Assembly (NCBI GenBank): GCA_964511945.1 | Contig: CAZEHO010000004.1 | Coordinates: 62,001 to 126,000 of the forward strand | Direction of reading: 5' to 3' | From: CAZEHO01 sp964511945 | GTDB taxonomy: Bacteria; Actinomycetota; Acidimicrobiia; Spongiisociales; UBA11373 | Length of the DNA stretch: 64,000 nt | Shown here: positions 32,159 through 41,554 of the stretch, in pieces | Layout: each line of letters begins with the position of its first letter | How positions within the stretch are numbered: position 1 is the first letter of the stretch | Notes under the pieces: generated by a model | Told to the model about the DNA's origin: nothing | The model's input: the letters and a program-made list of their open reading frames with translations, nothing else | The model's database searches: none | Position numbers and translations under genes: made by a program

Positions 32159-33000
32159 TCAACCCCCCGCCACCAAGCCCACCGCGACCAGCGCCAACAC
32201 ATGGCCCAGCTGCCGCCTCCTCGTCAACCGCTCACCGAATACCACCCAGGCCAACAGCACAGTCGCCGCCGGGAACATCGCCGCCACCACCGAGACCACC
32301 GCCAGCGAACCGCGGGTCGTTCCCAGGACGAACAAGCCGTTACCGAGTGTCACCAGGAATCCGGCGCCGATGCTGGACACCACTGCTCCACCGGCGGGGC
32401 GGGGTTCGCGACGCGTCACCAGAACGGCGGTCAGAATCGTCAATGATCCGGCCACCCGCGCCGGCAGCAGCGACCAGATCCCCGCCGTGTCGGAACCCAG
32501 GCTCAGAGGATCAGCAGGCCGCCAAAGCCCAGGCCCGCAAGTATTCCGAAGATCACGCCCGCCCGCACATCGTCGGCCTCACTGATCCGGCCCGTGCTGC
32601 TCAGGATCCAGATCGCCACGACACCCATCGCCAGCCCGGCGACGACCACGGGTCCCGGGACATCCCCTTGCGCGACCTCGAACAGGGCGGCCATACCGCC
32701 GCCCCAACGGCAGCGATCGCGACACCACCGCCATGGCACTCCGGCTGAATCCCGTGTAGAGCGAGATGACCGCTCCGGCACCGCAGGTGCCGGCGATGGC
32801 TCCCCAAAAGACCGTTGGGCGATCGAGGCTGCCGCCGAAGAGCGGCCCGAGGACGAGCATCACGGCAACGCCGGCCAGGTGGTTGGTGAGCACAACTCCC
32901 ATCACCCGTCCACGGCGCGATGCCAGACCGCTGAAGAAGTCACCCGACCCCGAGAGGGCCGCGGCGCCGAGCGCAAGCAGCAGGGCCAGGGCGGCTCTAC
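32159..33000 (-). pseudogene. EamA/DMT-family transporter gene with several frameshifts
   Basis: Drug/metabolite-transporter helices can be read only by moving between frames: ALALLLALGAAALSGSGDFF through TGFSRSAMAVVS, then VAIAAVGAA in a second frame, MAALFEVAQGDVP through LAGLGFGGLLIL in a third, and LGSDTAGIWSLLP to LTRRRQLGHVLALVAVGLV at the end. At least three shifts (near 32705-32725 and 32505) are needed. The start is also lost or merged with the stop of the methyltransferase just upstream. Total coding length about 280 residues suits one DMT protein. Confidence 0.8.
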
Positions 33001-33722
33001 ACCCGGTCGGGGGGCCGCATCGCCAGCAGGAGGCCGCGGCCCATCGGCCCCTCCGGATCGAAGCTGGCATCGAGCCCTGCGGCCTGCGCCGACTCGAGGT
33101 ACTGCTCCTCGGTGAACAGGCCGAGTTCGTGGACCTCTGAGTAGGTCTCGGCCCGCTCCGGCGTCGCCACCAGGTAGTCGAAGACGAGCTTCGAGACACC
33201 CTCCTCGGACGGCAGCGAACGAGAGGTGCGGGCGATCTTGAGATCGAACTCATCAACGGTGTGGAGCACCACCCTCCCCTCCTCCCAGCGGTCCGGCGTG
33301 AACCAGGGCTCCACCGCGAGCACGCCCCCGAAGTTCAGATGGCGCGCCATCGCGGCGATCGCAGCATGGAGCCGCTCCTCGGTCCTCACGTAGCCGATCG
33401 AGCTGAACAGGCAGGTCACCGCATCGAATCGCTGCTCGAGGTCGAAGTCCGTCATGTCCGCGTGATGGATATCGATGTCCGGATTCCGCTCACGTGCGAT
33501 CTCGATCAGCGCCGGATCGATGTCCACACCGGCGACGACGTCGTAGCGATTGCGGAACACCGCGAGGTGGCGGCCGGTGCCGCAAGCCACATCCAGCAAC
33601 GACCGGGCATCGAGGCGGTTGGCGCGGATCGCAGCATCGACAGCCTTGGCGTGGGCGCTGTAATCGAGGTGGCCGTAGACGGTGTCGTAGAACCGTGCGG
33701 TGTCGTGGAACGGGCCGGGCAT
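32997..33722 (-). CDS. Class I SAM-dependent methyltransferase
   Basis: 241 residues. Motif I is LLDVACGTGRHL, followed by VVAGVDIDPALIEIARERN and FDAVTCLFSSIGYV. The start DTARFYDTVYGHLDYSAHA resembles the sugar N,N-dimethyltransferase type (DesVI/TylM1) and similar small-molecule enzymes. No sugar-biosynthesis genes lie nearby, so the substrate is unknown. ATG 33722. The broken EamA gene begins at its stop. Confidence 0.88.
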   Translation of the reverse strand: MPGPFHDTARFYDTVYGHLDYSAHAKAVDAAIRANRLDARSLLDVACGTGRHLAVFRNRYDVVAGVDIDPALIEIARERNPDIDIHHADMTDFDLEQRFDAVTCLFSSIGYVRTEERLHAAIAAMARHLNFGGVLAVEPWFTPDRWEEGRVVLHTVDEFDLKIARTSRSLPSEEGVSKLVFDYLVATPERAETYSEVHELGLFTEEQYLESAQAAGLDASFDPEGPMGRGLLLAMRPPDRV

Positions 33723-33782
33723 TGTGCAGGCCAGGCTATTCAGGGCGATGGCCCTTCCCCGGGATTCAACCTGCGATCAGAA

Positions 33783-34229
33783 TCAGTCAGGGCGGCCGGG
33801 TGGCCAGGCGTCCCGGTCTGCCGTGCTGATCTCGACTGTGTTGCCCATCGGGTCAATGACCGGGAAGCTCCAGTACCTAACCCACACCGGCTCGGTGTGC
33901 CTGGTCTCGACCCCGGCGGATCTGGCCGCCTCGACTGCACGTCCGAAGTCGTGAGGTGGGCACTCGAATCCCCAAGAGGGGGCCGCACTCGATCCCGCCT
34001 CCCAACCCGGCTGCTGTGTCCAGCCCTCCACGTGGATGGGGCTCGGGTGGGTAGAGATGGCGATCTGGAGCTCTCCCACGAGGTAGCCCACCGCTCGTTC
34101 CTCGGCTGAGAAGTAGATCTCCGACAGCCCCAACACGTCCGTGTAGAAGCTCCGAGCGAGTTCCAGGTCAGCACAGTGGAGGTAGAGGAAGGTCCGGATG
34201 CGCTGATGTATCCAGGTGGCCAGGATCAA
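33783..34229 (-). CDS. VOC (glyoxalase/dioxygenase-fold) family protein
   Basis: 148 residues with the two beta-alpha-beta-beta-beta modules of the VOC fold: LYLHCADLELARSFYTDVLG opens and FPVIDPMGNTVEISTADRD ends. A metal-binding His/Glu set may be present (His of LHC, Glu of VEIS). The start is uncertain; TTG 34229 has GGGGA upstream and begins the domain, while the frame is open to 34340. Lies downstream of pspA past a hairpin. Confidence 0.75.
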   Translation of the reverse strand: MILATWIHQRIRTFLYLHCADLELARSFYTDVLGLSEIYFSAEERAVGYLVGELQIAISTHPSPIHVEGWTQQPGWEAGSSAAPSWGFECPPHDFGRAVEAARSAGVETRHTEPVWVRYWSFPVIDPMGNTVEISTADRDAWPPGRPD

Positions 34230-34340
34230 AGCGATCCCCAGGCTCTCCCGTGGACTTCCGGTGCCTCCCTGCGGTGTCTCACGGCGATCAACACCGTCAG
34301 CGCCGTAGCTGTCATCGACCCCTGATCCCCAACGCGACAA

Positions 34341-34360
34341 CGCCGCCCCGGAGGGCGGCG
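34341..34360 (-). terminator. GC hairpin after pspA
   Basis: CGCCGCC and GGCGGCG pair around a 6-base loop, 25 bases past the pspA stop. There is no T-run, as is common in high-GC actinobacteria. Confidence 0.55.
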
Positions 34361-34384
34361 CCGTCAGATCTCGTCGGACCGAAC

Positions 34385-35107
34385 CTAGAGCTCGATGCCC
34401 AGTTCCGCCTTGAGTTCGGCGAGCTTCGTGTCGGCCTGCGCCAGTGACACGGCTTCGCGCAGCTCGGCCTCGGCTCCTTCCGGAGTTGCTTCGCGCAGCT
34501 CAGCCCGGGCCATCGCCTCGGCCTTGCGCTTCTCGATCTTCTCCTCGACCTTGTCCAGGCTGACCGCCTCGGTGTCCATGTTTGCCGACATGGACTCGAT
34601 GGCCTTGTTGACCGACTCCTGCATCTTGGCCTGCTGCAGGGCGCCGACCAGCTCCATCCGCTTCGCCGCCAGTTCCTGGAGGCGCATGGCGTTTTGCTGC
34701 ACGGCCCGCTTGGCGCTGTCGGCCTGGGTCTGAGCCGTCTCGTACTGACCCTTGAGCCCATTGAGGTTGTTCTCAGAGGCTTGCAGCTTCATGGCGAGGC
34801 TCTGCGCCGTCTTAGTCCACTTGTCGGTTGCGGCAGCGTCGCCGGCGTTGGATGACTCCTGCGCCTTCAGCAGGGCCTGCTTTGCCATCTCGCGGGCCTC
34901 ACCGACGTTGTCGGCGGCTCGCTCGATCTGGCTCTCGAGCTGGGTGCGATGTGCCACGACCTTTGCGGCCTGGTTGCGCAGCTCCTGATCGCGCTTGCGC
35001 GCCTCCTGGATCGCCTGCTCGATCTCGATCTCCGGATCCATCATCGCTTCCGTCTTGGTGCGGAAGAGCGCCTTGATGTATCCCCACAGCCGCTTCAAGA
35101 AACCCAT
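34385..35107 (-). CDS. pspA: Phage-shock protein A / IM30 family membrane-stress protein
   Basis: 240 residues, nearly all coiled coil: start GFLKRLWGYIKALFRTKTEA is the amphipathic membrane-binding helix, followed by MMDPEIEIEQAIQEARKRDQ and long heptad stretches to the C-terminus. PspA coats damaged membranes and preserves proton motive force. ATG 35107 with AAGGATGG just upstream is preferred; ATG 35113 adds two residues. It follows the TPM protein gene by 57 bases on the same strand, a pairing seen in other actinobacteria. Confidence 0.93.
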   Translation of the reverse strand: MGFLKRLWGYIKALFRTKTEAMMDPEIEIEQAIQEARKRDQELRNQAAKVVAHRTQLESQIERAADNVGEAREMAKQALLKAQESSNAGDAAATDKWTKTAQSLAMKLQASENNLNGLKGQYETAQTQADSAKRAVQQNAMRLQELAAKRMELVGALQQAKMQESVNKAIESMSANMDTEAVSLDKVEEKIEKRKAEAMARAELREATPEGAEAELREAVSLAQADTKLAELKAELGIEL

Positions 35108-35164
35108 GTCCATCCTTCGTGTGCTCGGGGTCGTTCAATGATAGGAGCCGGGGCTCCCGACGCG

Positions 35165-36433
35165 TCAGCCCCGGCGGCGCTTCCGCCCCGCCGAACCCCC
35201 GGTCTTGCGGGTCCGGCTCCGGCCGGCCGACGAGCCCGAGGAGGGTCCCCGGACGATCTGCCGCGACCTGCGTCGCGGCGGCGCCTGGCTTGCCCCCCAA
35301 TCGAGAGAGCGGCCACCACCACTCGCTCCTCCAACCAGGATCGAGAAGATACCGCCGAGGTCGATTCCGCCACCACCGTGCGACCGGGGTGCCGACGGCG
35401 CCGGCACCGGGCGACCCTCGACCTCGATCATGCGGGGTTCCGGATCCCTTCCGCGCCGCAGCCGCTCGGCGTCCCTTACGCAGACCTTGACGGTCTTGTC
35501 CCCGGCCGCGGTCCGGATGTCGGCATCCTCGAACGGTCCCGGGTGGATCGGATCAAAGAAGCACGCATGGCGTTCCTCGGGTTTCGGCTTCTCGGGAATG
35601 GTCCGGCCCGCCACCAGAGCTTCGGCGGCATCAAGCTGCCAGCGGGCCTCGTCGAGCCGATCCGACAGGCTTTCGAGCTGGCCGAGATCGGTTGCGGTCT
35701 CGAACTGCTCCGACACTTCGGTGAACGTGACCGAGGCCTGCTCCAGATACGTGTTGTCCTCGCGAGTGTCGGACACCTTGACCGAATCGGTGATGTCGAG
35801 GATCACGTTGGCCATGGCGTCGAGCTGCCCCTTGATCTCCGCCCGAGCTTCGTTGATCGACTGCTGGAGCCGATCCTCATTGCGTTTCTTCCCCCGCCGG
35901 ATGGCCCACCACGCGAGGAGGATCAGCCCACCAATGATGGCAAGGAAGACGATGAGCCCGGCACCCCCTCCGCCGCCGTCGTCCGACGATGAAGCGGCGA
36001 CCGTGGTTGCCGGGGACGCGAAGGACGCCAGCTCATCCACCACCGCATCGGTGATCGCTTCATCGTTGCCGGCCGACAGCCCCCGATCGAGGGCTCGTGA
36101 CACCTCTGCATCGCTGAAGTCGACGCTGGCGAGGCCGGCACCAGAGGCCGACAGCACCAGCACGGTGCCCCGCCCGACTTCATCTCGGACCGACAGGGCG
36201 AACCCCTCGGAACCACCCGACGGCTCCTCGTCGAGAATGACGACGGCAAAGGTGAAGTCGGCGCGGTCGACGGCACTGCGCAGCCGGGATTCGTCGGCCG
36301 AGACACCCGATTCGACGTAGACCCCGTCCCCGAGCCCGGACACAACCTGATCGACCGTGGCGGCGCCGGCAGGCGCGGAAATGGCCAGAAGCAACAGCAG
36401 GAGCAGCGTGATGAAGGAGGAGCGGCGGAACAT
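35165..36433 (-). CDS. TPM-domain membrane protein next to pspA
   Basis: 422 residues: signal peptide (FITLLLLLLLAISAPAGA), extracytoplasmic TPM domain (DFTFAVVILDEEPSGGSEGF, GTVLVLSASGAGLASVDF), a membrane helix (AGLIVFLAIIGGLILLAWW), a cytoplasmic coiled coil and a glycine/arginine-rich tail. TPM domains belong to envelope maintenance proteins. ATG 36433 gives a proper signal peptide. Its place before pspA suggests membrane-stress function. Confidence 0.82.
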   Translation of the reverse strand: MFRRSSFITLLLLLLLAISAPAGAATVDQVVSGLGDGVYVESGVSADESRLRSAVDRADFTFAVVILDEEPSGGSEGFALSVRDEVGRGTVLVLSASGAGLASVDFSDAEVSRALDRGLSAGNDEAITDAVVDELASFASPATTVAASSSDDGGGGGAGLIVFLAIIGGLILLAWWAIRRGKKRNEDRLQQSINEARAEIKGQLDAMANVILDITDSVKVSDTREDNTYLEQASVTFTEVSEQFETATDLGQLESLSDRLDEARWQLDAAEALVAGRTIPEKPKPEERHACFFDPIHPGPFEDADIRTAAGDKTVKVCVRDAERLRRGRDPEPRMIEVEGRPVPAPSAPRSHGGGGIDLGGIFSILVGGASGGGRSLDWGASQAPPRRRSRQIVRGPSSGSSAGRSRTRKTGGSAGRKRRRG

Positions 36434-36465
36434 GGGGCGGATGGTAGGCCCGCCGGATCGTGCGA

Positions 36466-37377
36466 TCACTTCCCGACCAGCGCCCGGAGGAAGAACCAGA
36501 GGTTGGCGGGACGCTCGGCGAGACGCCGGGTCAAGTAGGGGTACCAGGAATCCCCGTACGGGACGTACACCCGGACGCTGTGACCGTCGGCAAGGAGTTG
36601 CTCCTGGAGCCGCCCGCGGATCCCGTGGAGCATCTGGAACTCGAACGGGCCCGTCCGCCGTCCGGCGAACCGTTTGGTGAGTTCGATGCGGTCGTCGTCG
36701 TGGGTAGCGATCGCCGGGAGCAGGTTCTCGGCACGCATCAGCTCGTCCAGCAACTGATCAAACGAAGCATCCACCTCACCGGGGTGACGCCACGCCACGG
36801 AATCCGGCTCGTCGTAGGCACCCTTACACAACCGGATGTGTCCACCGATTGGTGCGATGCGGGCAAAGTCGTCGGCGGTGCGGTACAGATAGGCCTGGAT
36901 TGCGAGCCCGAGATTCCGATGTTCTCGCTGCACTCCGGTGTAGAGGTTGATCGTCGTCTCCGTGTGCGCCGACCCCTCCATGTCGATCGTGATCGTCAGG
37001 GCCAACTCGGCCGCCCGGGCCGCAAGGGCCATGAGCGATTCGGCGGCAAGGTGATCGTCGAACCCCATGCCGAGCTGGGTCAGCTTGATCGAGATGTTGG
37101 CGTCGAGTTGCTCCGCTGCGATGGACTCGAGGCACTCCAGGTAGTCGTCGCGGGCTCGCAATGCCAGGTCTCGATCGGTCACATGTTCGCCGAGGTGGTC
37201 GAGCGAGACCTGGAAGCCCCGCTCGTTGAGCCGGCGGGTGACGGCCACGGCCTCGTCCAGTGTCTCTCCGGCCACGAAGCGCATCGCAACCCTGCGGCCG
37301 AAGCGGAAACGGGTGAACAGGGCCCTGACCGCCCCGAGTCTGGTGAGGAACATGACCAGGCGACCGAGCAGGCTCAA
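36466..37377 (-). CDS. Proline dehydrogenase
   Basis: 303 residues, monofunctional PRODH that oxidises proline to pyrroline-5-carboxylate with FAD. Barrel signatures are NISIKLTQLGMGFD, TITIDMEGSAHTETTI, GGHIRLCKGAYDEPDSVAW and FEFQMLHGIRGRLQEQLL, ending YVPYGDSWYPYLTRRLAERP. TTG 37377 has GGAGGAA eight bases upstream and begins after the proC stop; ATG 37353 is inside the first helix. It is transcribed after proC, so synthesis and breakdown enzymes of proline share one transcript. Confidence 0.93.
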   Translation of the reverse strand: MSLLGRLVMFLTRLGAVRALFTRFRFGRRVAMRFVAGETLDEAVAVTRRLNERGFQVSLDHLGEHVTDRDLALRARDDYLECLESIAAEQLDANISIKLTQLGMGFDDHLAAESLMALAARAAELALTITIDMEGSAHTETTINLYTGVQREHRNLGLAIQAYLYRTADDFARIAPIGGHIRLCKGAYDEPDSVAWRHPGEVDASFDQLLDELMRAENLLPAIATHDDDRIELTKRFAGRRTGPFEFQMLHGIRGRLQEQLLADGHSVRVYVPYGDSWYPYLTRRLAERPANLWFFLRALVGK

Positions 37378-37393
37378 CTGGCAGTTCCTCCGA

Positions 37394-38215
37394 TCACTGG
37401 GACATCCCCTTGGCACGCTCGCCGAGTTCACGCGACCGCTGAGCGGCAGCCTGGACGGCGTCTTCGACCAATGCCCGGAAGCCGCCCTGTTCGAGGATGT
37501 GGACGGCGGCGGCGGTGGTCCCACCCGGCGAGGTGACCTGAGCGCGCAGCGTTTCGGGCCCGTGATCCGATCCCCGCAGCAGGACGCCGGCGCCTTTCAT
37601 CGTCTGCTCGACGAGGCGCTCGGCGGCGTGGCGGGGCAGGCCCTCGCGAATGGCGGCTTCGGTGAGCGCCTCGGCCAGAAGGAAGATGTATGCGGGCCCG
37701 GTACCGGACACCGCGGTGACGGCATCAAGGAGATCCTCGTCGAGTTCGATGGTCTCCCCGACCGCACCCATCACCGCTTCGGCGAGTTCGACCGCGTCGG
37801 GCCCGGCGTGCTCACCACCGCACAGCGCAGTGATGGCCTCATCGAACTGAGCCGGCGTGTTGGGCATCACCCGAACCACCGGCACGTCGACTAGTGAACT
37901 CTCCAGCAAGGCGGTCGGCACACCTGCGGCGAGCGACACGACGACCTGCTCGGTCGTGATTGCTCCCTCCACCTGGGTGAGCAGCTTCGGGACATCTCCC
38001 GGTTTCACCGCGATCACCACGACCTGCTTGCCGGCAACACCGGAGACCGGGTCGACCAGAACCTGCAGTCCGGTGTTGGCGGCCACCTCTTCGCACCGCT
38101 CCTCGTGGCGGTCGACGAGCACGATGTCGTCGGGCTCCCATCCGGCGCGCAGCAAGCCGCCGGCGAGGACCTCGCCCATGGCTCCGGCACCGAGGATGGC
38201 AACGCTTGGATGCAT
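37394..38215 (-). CDS. proC: Pyrroline-5-carboxylate reductase
   Basis: 273 residues. N-terminal Rossmann fold PSVAILGAGAMGEVLAGGLL, NADPH-site DRHEERC, the central VSLAAGVPTALLE and VVRVMPNTPAQ, and the C-terminal dimer signature SGTGPAYIFLLAEALTEAAI with LRAQVTSPGGTTAAAVHILE. It makes proline from P5C. ATG 38215; the frame stays open to 38332 but that part lies over the divergent oxidase gene's region. Confidence 0.96.
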   Translation of the reverse strand: MHPSVAILGAGAMGEVLAGGLLRAGWEPDDIVLVDRHEERCEEVAANTGLQVLVDPVSGVAGKQVVVIAVKPGDVPKLLTQVEGAITTEQVVVSLAAGVPTALLESSLVDVPVVRVMPNTPAQFDEAITALCGGEHAGPDAVELAEAVMGAVGETIELDEDLLDAVTAVSGTGPAYIFLLAEALTEAAIREGLPRHAAERLVEQTMKGAGVLLRGSDHGPETLRAQVTSPGGTTAAAVHILEQGGFRALVEDAVQAAAQRSRELGERAKGMSQ

Positions 38216-38282
38216 GAGCGCTGAGTGTAGGAGTCGGCGGGGCGCGTAGCGGATTGCGTCTGCCGCGTAGGCTTGCCCTGCG

Positions 38283-39592
38283 ATGTCACCGCGGATTCGC
38301 AACTGGTCGGGCGAGCACACCTGGCGTCCCAACGCGGTTCACCACCCTGCAGATGAGGATCAGGTAGCGGCTTCGATTCGCCGTGCCGCAGACCGCGGTG
38401 GCCGGTTGAAGCCGATCGGGGCGGCGCTCTCGTGGTCGAACACAGCCGAACCGATCACCGACGCTGTCCGATTCGACCGGATGGACCGAGTGCTGTCGGT
38501 CGATCGCGAACGCCTCGAGGTCAGACTGCAAGCCGGTGCCCGACTCGACAAGGTGAACGAAGTACTCGCCACCGAAGGAATAGCGCTAGACAACTTCGGA
38601 TCGATTGTCACGCAAACGGTCGCCGGGTATCTGGGGACCGCTAGCCACGGAACAGGGGCACGCACCAACTGCTCTCGGCCGAGGTCCGCGCAATGCGCCT
38701 GGTGGACGGCCGCGGGAACCTCCACGAGCTGAGCCCCGACCGCGAGCCGGGGTTGTTCCGAGCTGGATGCGTTCATCTCGGGTGTCTCGGGATCGTTTCG
38801 GAGGTCACCTTGGCGTGCGTCGAGGCATTCGATCTTGAGGAGGACCTGGACACGGTCGACTTCGACACTGTCCTCGAGGATCTGCCTCGCATGCTGGCCG
38901 ACAATGACCATCTGAAGCTGTGGTGGCTACCTCCGAGTGACCGCTTCCTCGTCTACCGCTTCAATCGGTCGACCGCCCCGCGCACCAAGCCGGGCATCAA
39001 GGGCTTCATCGATCGCAGCGGACTGTCGGGCTTCGGCTTTGCCGGGCTCATCGGCTTGACCCGAGCCTTCCCGAGGATCACACCGGTTGTGACCAGGACG
39101 GTAGAGCGGGTCGGGTTCACCCCTGGGGTTCGAGTTGATCGCAGCGATCGAATCATTCCCTATGCGGGCTCGATCCCAAGGCACTATGAGACCGAGTACG
39201 CCATCCCAATCGATCGGGCGTCGCAGGCTCTCGACGCCATTCGCCGTACGGTCCTCAAGGCACGTCACTATCGCGTGAACTTCCCGTTCGAGGTGCGATT
39301 CGTTGCCGCCGACGACATCCCGATGAGCCCGGCGTACGGACGCGACGTCTGCTTCCTCGGCGCCTACGTCGCCAGCCGGAAGTGGGCCGGCGGATACTTC
39401 TCTGATTTCGAGGCACTGATCGCCGGCTTCGAGGGCCGTCCTCACTGGGGGAAGACGTTCAGTCGTACCGCATCAGAGCTGCGCTCGCTGTATCCCGAGT
39501 ACGACGAGTTCGATTCGCAGCGCAGGACCTGCGATCCGGCAGGCGTGTTCCGCAATCCCTTCGTAGACCGGGTGTTCGACCTGCAGGGTTGA
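38283..39592 (+). pseudogene. FAD-linked sugar-lactone oxidase gene, broken by one base
   Basis: Two frames join to make one protein of about 436 residues of the D-arabinono-1,4-lactone oxidase type. The first frame (38283-38732) holds the FAD-binding part: LKPIGAALSWSNTAEPITD and GYLGTASHGTGA. The second (38693-39592) carries VRAMRLVDGRGNLHELSPD through HWGKTF and CDPAGVFRNPFVDRVF, where HWGK is the C-terminal active-site motif. They meet near 38665, where loss of one C from GCACG(C)CACCAA restores one frame. All else is intact, so either a fresh pseudogene or a base-call error. Confidence 0.8.
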
Positions 39593-39607
39593 CCCAAGCG
39601 GGCGGGA

Positions 39608-39844
39608 CTAACGGCTTGCGGATCGCTCCCACACCAGGTGCTCGATTCCGCTCCGTTCGATCGGATCGAGCCGCGGCGACATCCCGAGGCGCCGGGCAAG
39701 CGCCTCGGAGCGCTCGTTATGGACAGCAATGTCGGCGATCAGCGGGTCCAGCTCGAGATCGTCGAACCCGTGCTCCATCACCCGAGAGGCAGCCTCGGTG
39801 GCGGAGCCCCGACCCCAGTGGGTGCGGACGAAGTGCCACCCCAT
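39608..39844 (-). pseudogene. GNAT acetyltransferase C-terminal fragment
   Basis: 78 residues (WHFVRTHWGRGSATEAASRV, then IAVHNERSEALARRLGMSP and GIEHLVWERSASR) match the C-terminal half of RimJ/RimL-type GNATs, including the acetyl-CoA loop HWGRGSA. A TGA lies six codons upstream in frame, and no N-terminal half is found. It borders the gene-poor stretch up to 41554. Confidence 0.7.
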
Positions 39845-40098
39845 CTCGATTTCGAGCAGTATTCAGTAACTCGCGGAAGATGGCCCTCCTCGAGCATGTA
39901 GTGCCTTCGGTCGGAGAATCGCCTAGCTAAGCGTTGGGACCACAATCACACGTCGAATCAGGATCACCGACAGTAGGCCCTACGGGGTCGAACAGGTCAA
40001 GTGGAAAGAGACGGTTGGAAGGTTTCTGTAGGGGTCCCGAGAAACCGGATCACCTCTCCATGCCTACTGAGGCTCCGGCAAGGGGCCCGGGGCGACAC

Positions 40099-40413
40099 TC
40101 AGCCGGATTCACCGAAACGTTGATATGCCTCGGCGCAGGCTCGGTCCCAGCCAGCTTCTCCGGTCCAGTAGAACTCAAACGATCTGAACTCGAAGTCGTC
40201 GGGGGAGAACAGTTCTGAGCCAACACCCGGTTGCCCGGCCTCACCGAGCTCGATGCCTACCTGCCCGTGCAGATCTCTGTTCCTATTGCACCAATCCTCC
40301 GCATCCTCGGAGAGGGACGGGAGCGTCTGCTCATCGGACGGAGATGAGTCACCGCTGCTGCATGCAGCAGCGAAGACGATCAGGGTCGCGATGACGACAA
40401 TGGCACGGTTCAC
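40099..40413 (-). CDS. Small lipoprotein (hypothetical)
   Basis: 104 residues. Lipoprotein signal (NRAIVVIATLIVFAAACSS) with a Cys for lipidation, an acidic Ser/Pro linker and a small domain with two Cys (DWCNRNRDLHGQVGIELGEA, WDRACAEAYQRFG). GTG 40413 follows GGGAGGGAG. It is the only intact gene in 39845-41554. No family recognised. Confidence 0.65.
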   Translation of the reverse strand: MNRAIVVIATLIVFAAACSSGDSSPSDEQTLPSLSEDAEDWCNRNRDLHGQVGIELGEAGQPGVGSELFSPDDFEFRSFEFYWTGEAGWDRACAEAYQRFGESG

Positions 40414-40610
40414 GGTCTCCCTCCCGAGTGCGGCTCGCGCCATCCTGTCATGTCGAACCGGAGACTCCAAGGCCACCGGTTGCGTTCCTCCAACTGCCAA
40501 CTGCAACCTCGGTATCGGCTGCGGCCTGTCGCAACAGGTGGTGATCTGGTGGCACGCCGGCACCATCGGTCCAGCGCCAACTCACAGGATCGATCCGAGA
40601 TGAAACCGAG

Positions 40611-40631
40611 TCGCAGCGAAGTCCTGACAGG
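40611..40631. repeat. 21-base direct repeat, copy 1
   Basis: tcgcagcgaagtcctgacag plus one G occurs here and again at 41201-41221 in the same direction. It brackets the MITE-like element and sits in noncoding DNA. Confidence 0.75.
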
Positions 40632-40769
40632 ATTCTGAGGGGCTTGACTTGTCGTTTGGTGCTCGCATACCGCGATTGCGCCGACTGTCTACGGGCTGAG
40701 GGGACAGTCCGCCAGACTTGATCTGGGCTTGTTTCACCCGGCGCAGGCGGGCACCAGGAATCAGTGAGC

Positions 40770-40939
40770 TAGTGCCACGTCACAAAACGTTTGGCGGGTT
40801 CAGGTGCGGCTCAGGACGCCTCCGGCTGTGTCCTCGCCCTTGACGCACGCATCCGAGTGCGCCTGCGGGACTGCGTCCTTGCCGGGCGACGCCCTGAGCT
40901 CGCCCTGAAACCTCGCCAACGTTATGAGACACGGCACTA
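40770..40939. repeat. MITE-like element A with long imperfect terminal inverted repeats
   Basis: 170 bases from TAGTGCC to GGCACTA, flanked so that each end reads CTAG. The first and last 36 or so bases are inverted repeats: tagtgccacgtcacaaaacg at the left and, reading back from the right, tagtgccgtgtctcataacg. The full length is homologous to the element at 58217-58381 in opposite orientation. No reading frame of note inside. This fits a nonautonomous transposon family; no matching transposase is in the window. Confidence 0.8.
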
Positions 40940-41200
40940 GGCGTACGCTTCGCGTCGATTCACAGCTTCAGTCGGCTGCTACTCAACCCGAGAGCTTCGC
41001 CAGCCTGAACGGAAGCACAGCGAACTTCTGAAAGGGGTGCTGAGGCACTACACCCGCGGCCCATCGACCTCGCCATCGAGCTCGGCCGATCCTGATCCTC
41101 TCGCGGGTCGGCTGTGCCGGAGAAGGGGTCGATCGCGCACTGGCTCAACCTGAGATGGCTGAGCGGTGTCTCAACGGGATCGGTGCCAAGCCGAAGCGAA

Positions 41201-41221
41201 TCGCAGCGAAGTCCTGACAGG
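41201..41221. repeat. 21-base direct repeat, copy 2
   Basis: Second copy of the repeat at 40611. It starts exactly where the RidA-like fragment on the minus strand loses homology, so it may mark a deletion or insertion joint. Confidence 0.75.
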
Positions 41222-41356
41222 GGTCCCGACATTGCCCTCGGAGTCGATCCCAACCTGACCGGAGATGTGAACCAGGTATTGAGAGGACGATCTCACAACG
41301 TGGTGATAGAGAGGCCGAGCTGCCAAACCCGCTGGGTTCATCCTTTGGATTTCCAT
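41222..41356 (-). pseudogene. RidA/YjgF-family N-terminal fragment
   Basis: About 45 residues, EIQRMNPAGLAARPLYHHVV then LVHISGQVGIDSEGNVGT, match the N-terminus of RidA-family enamine deaminases. Homology ends at base 41222, next to the direct repeat. The sequence from 41357 to 41554 shows no gene that I can support. Confidence 0.6.
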
Positions 41357-41554
41357 GAAGGGACGGTAGTCAGGGATGAGCCTCTCGGTGGCGCAACCTT
41401 CCCTCCGACAAGCCATCGTGGGATGGCCAGCGTTCGGAATGTGCCCGGAGCCCGGTTCGATACGTGGTGCCCGGGAAATCAACTCGCGCAACCACCGGAT
41501 TCGGCTTCGGGCCCCGTAACCCGCTGACGACCAATCACCCGGGGCGGCGACCAC

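Noticed and set aside
34230..34340. N-terminal extension of the VOC protein
   Set aside because: No fold-like sequence before the domain; a nearer TTG has a ribosome site.
40770..40939. CRISPR-like repeat
   Set aside because: There are no short regularly spaced repeats; the structure is one terminal inverted repeat pair.
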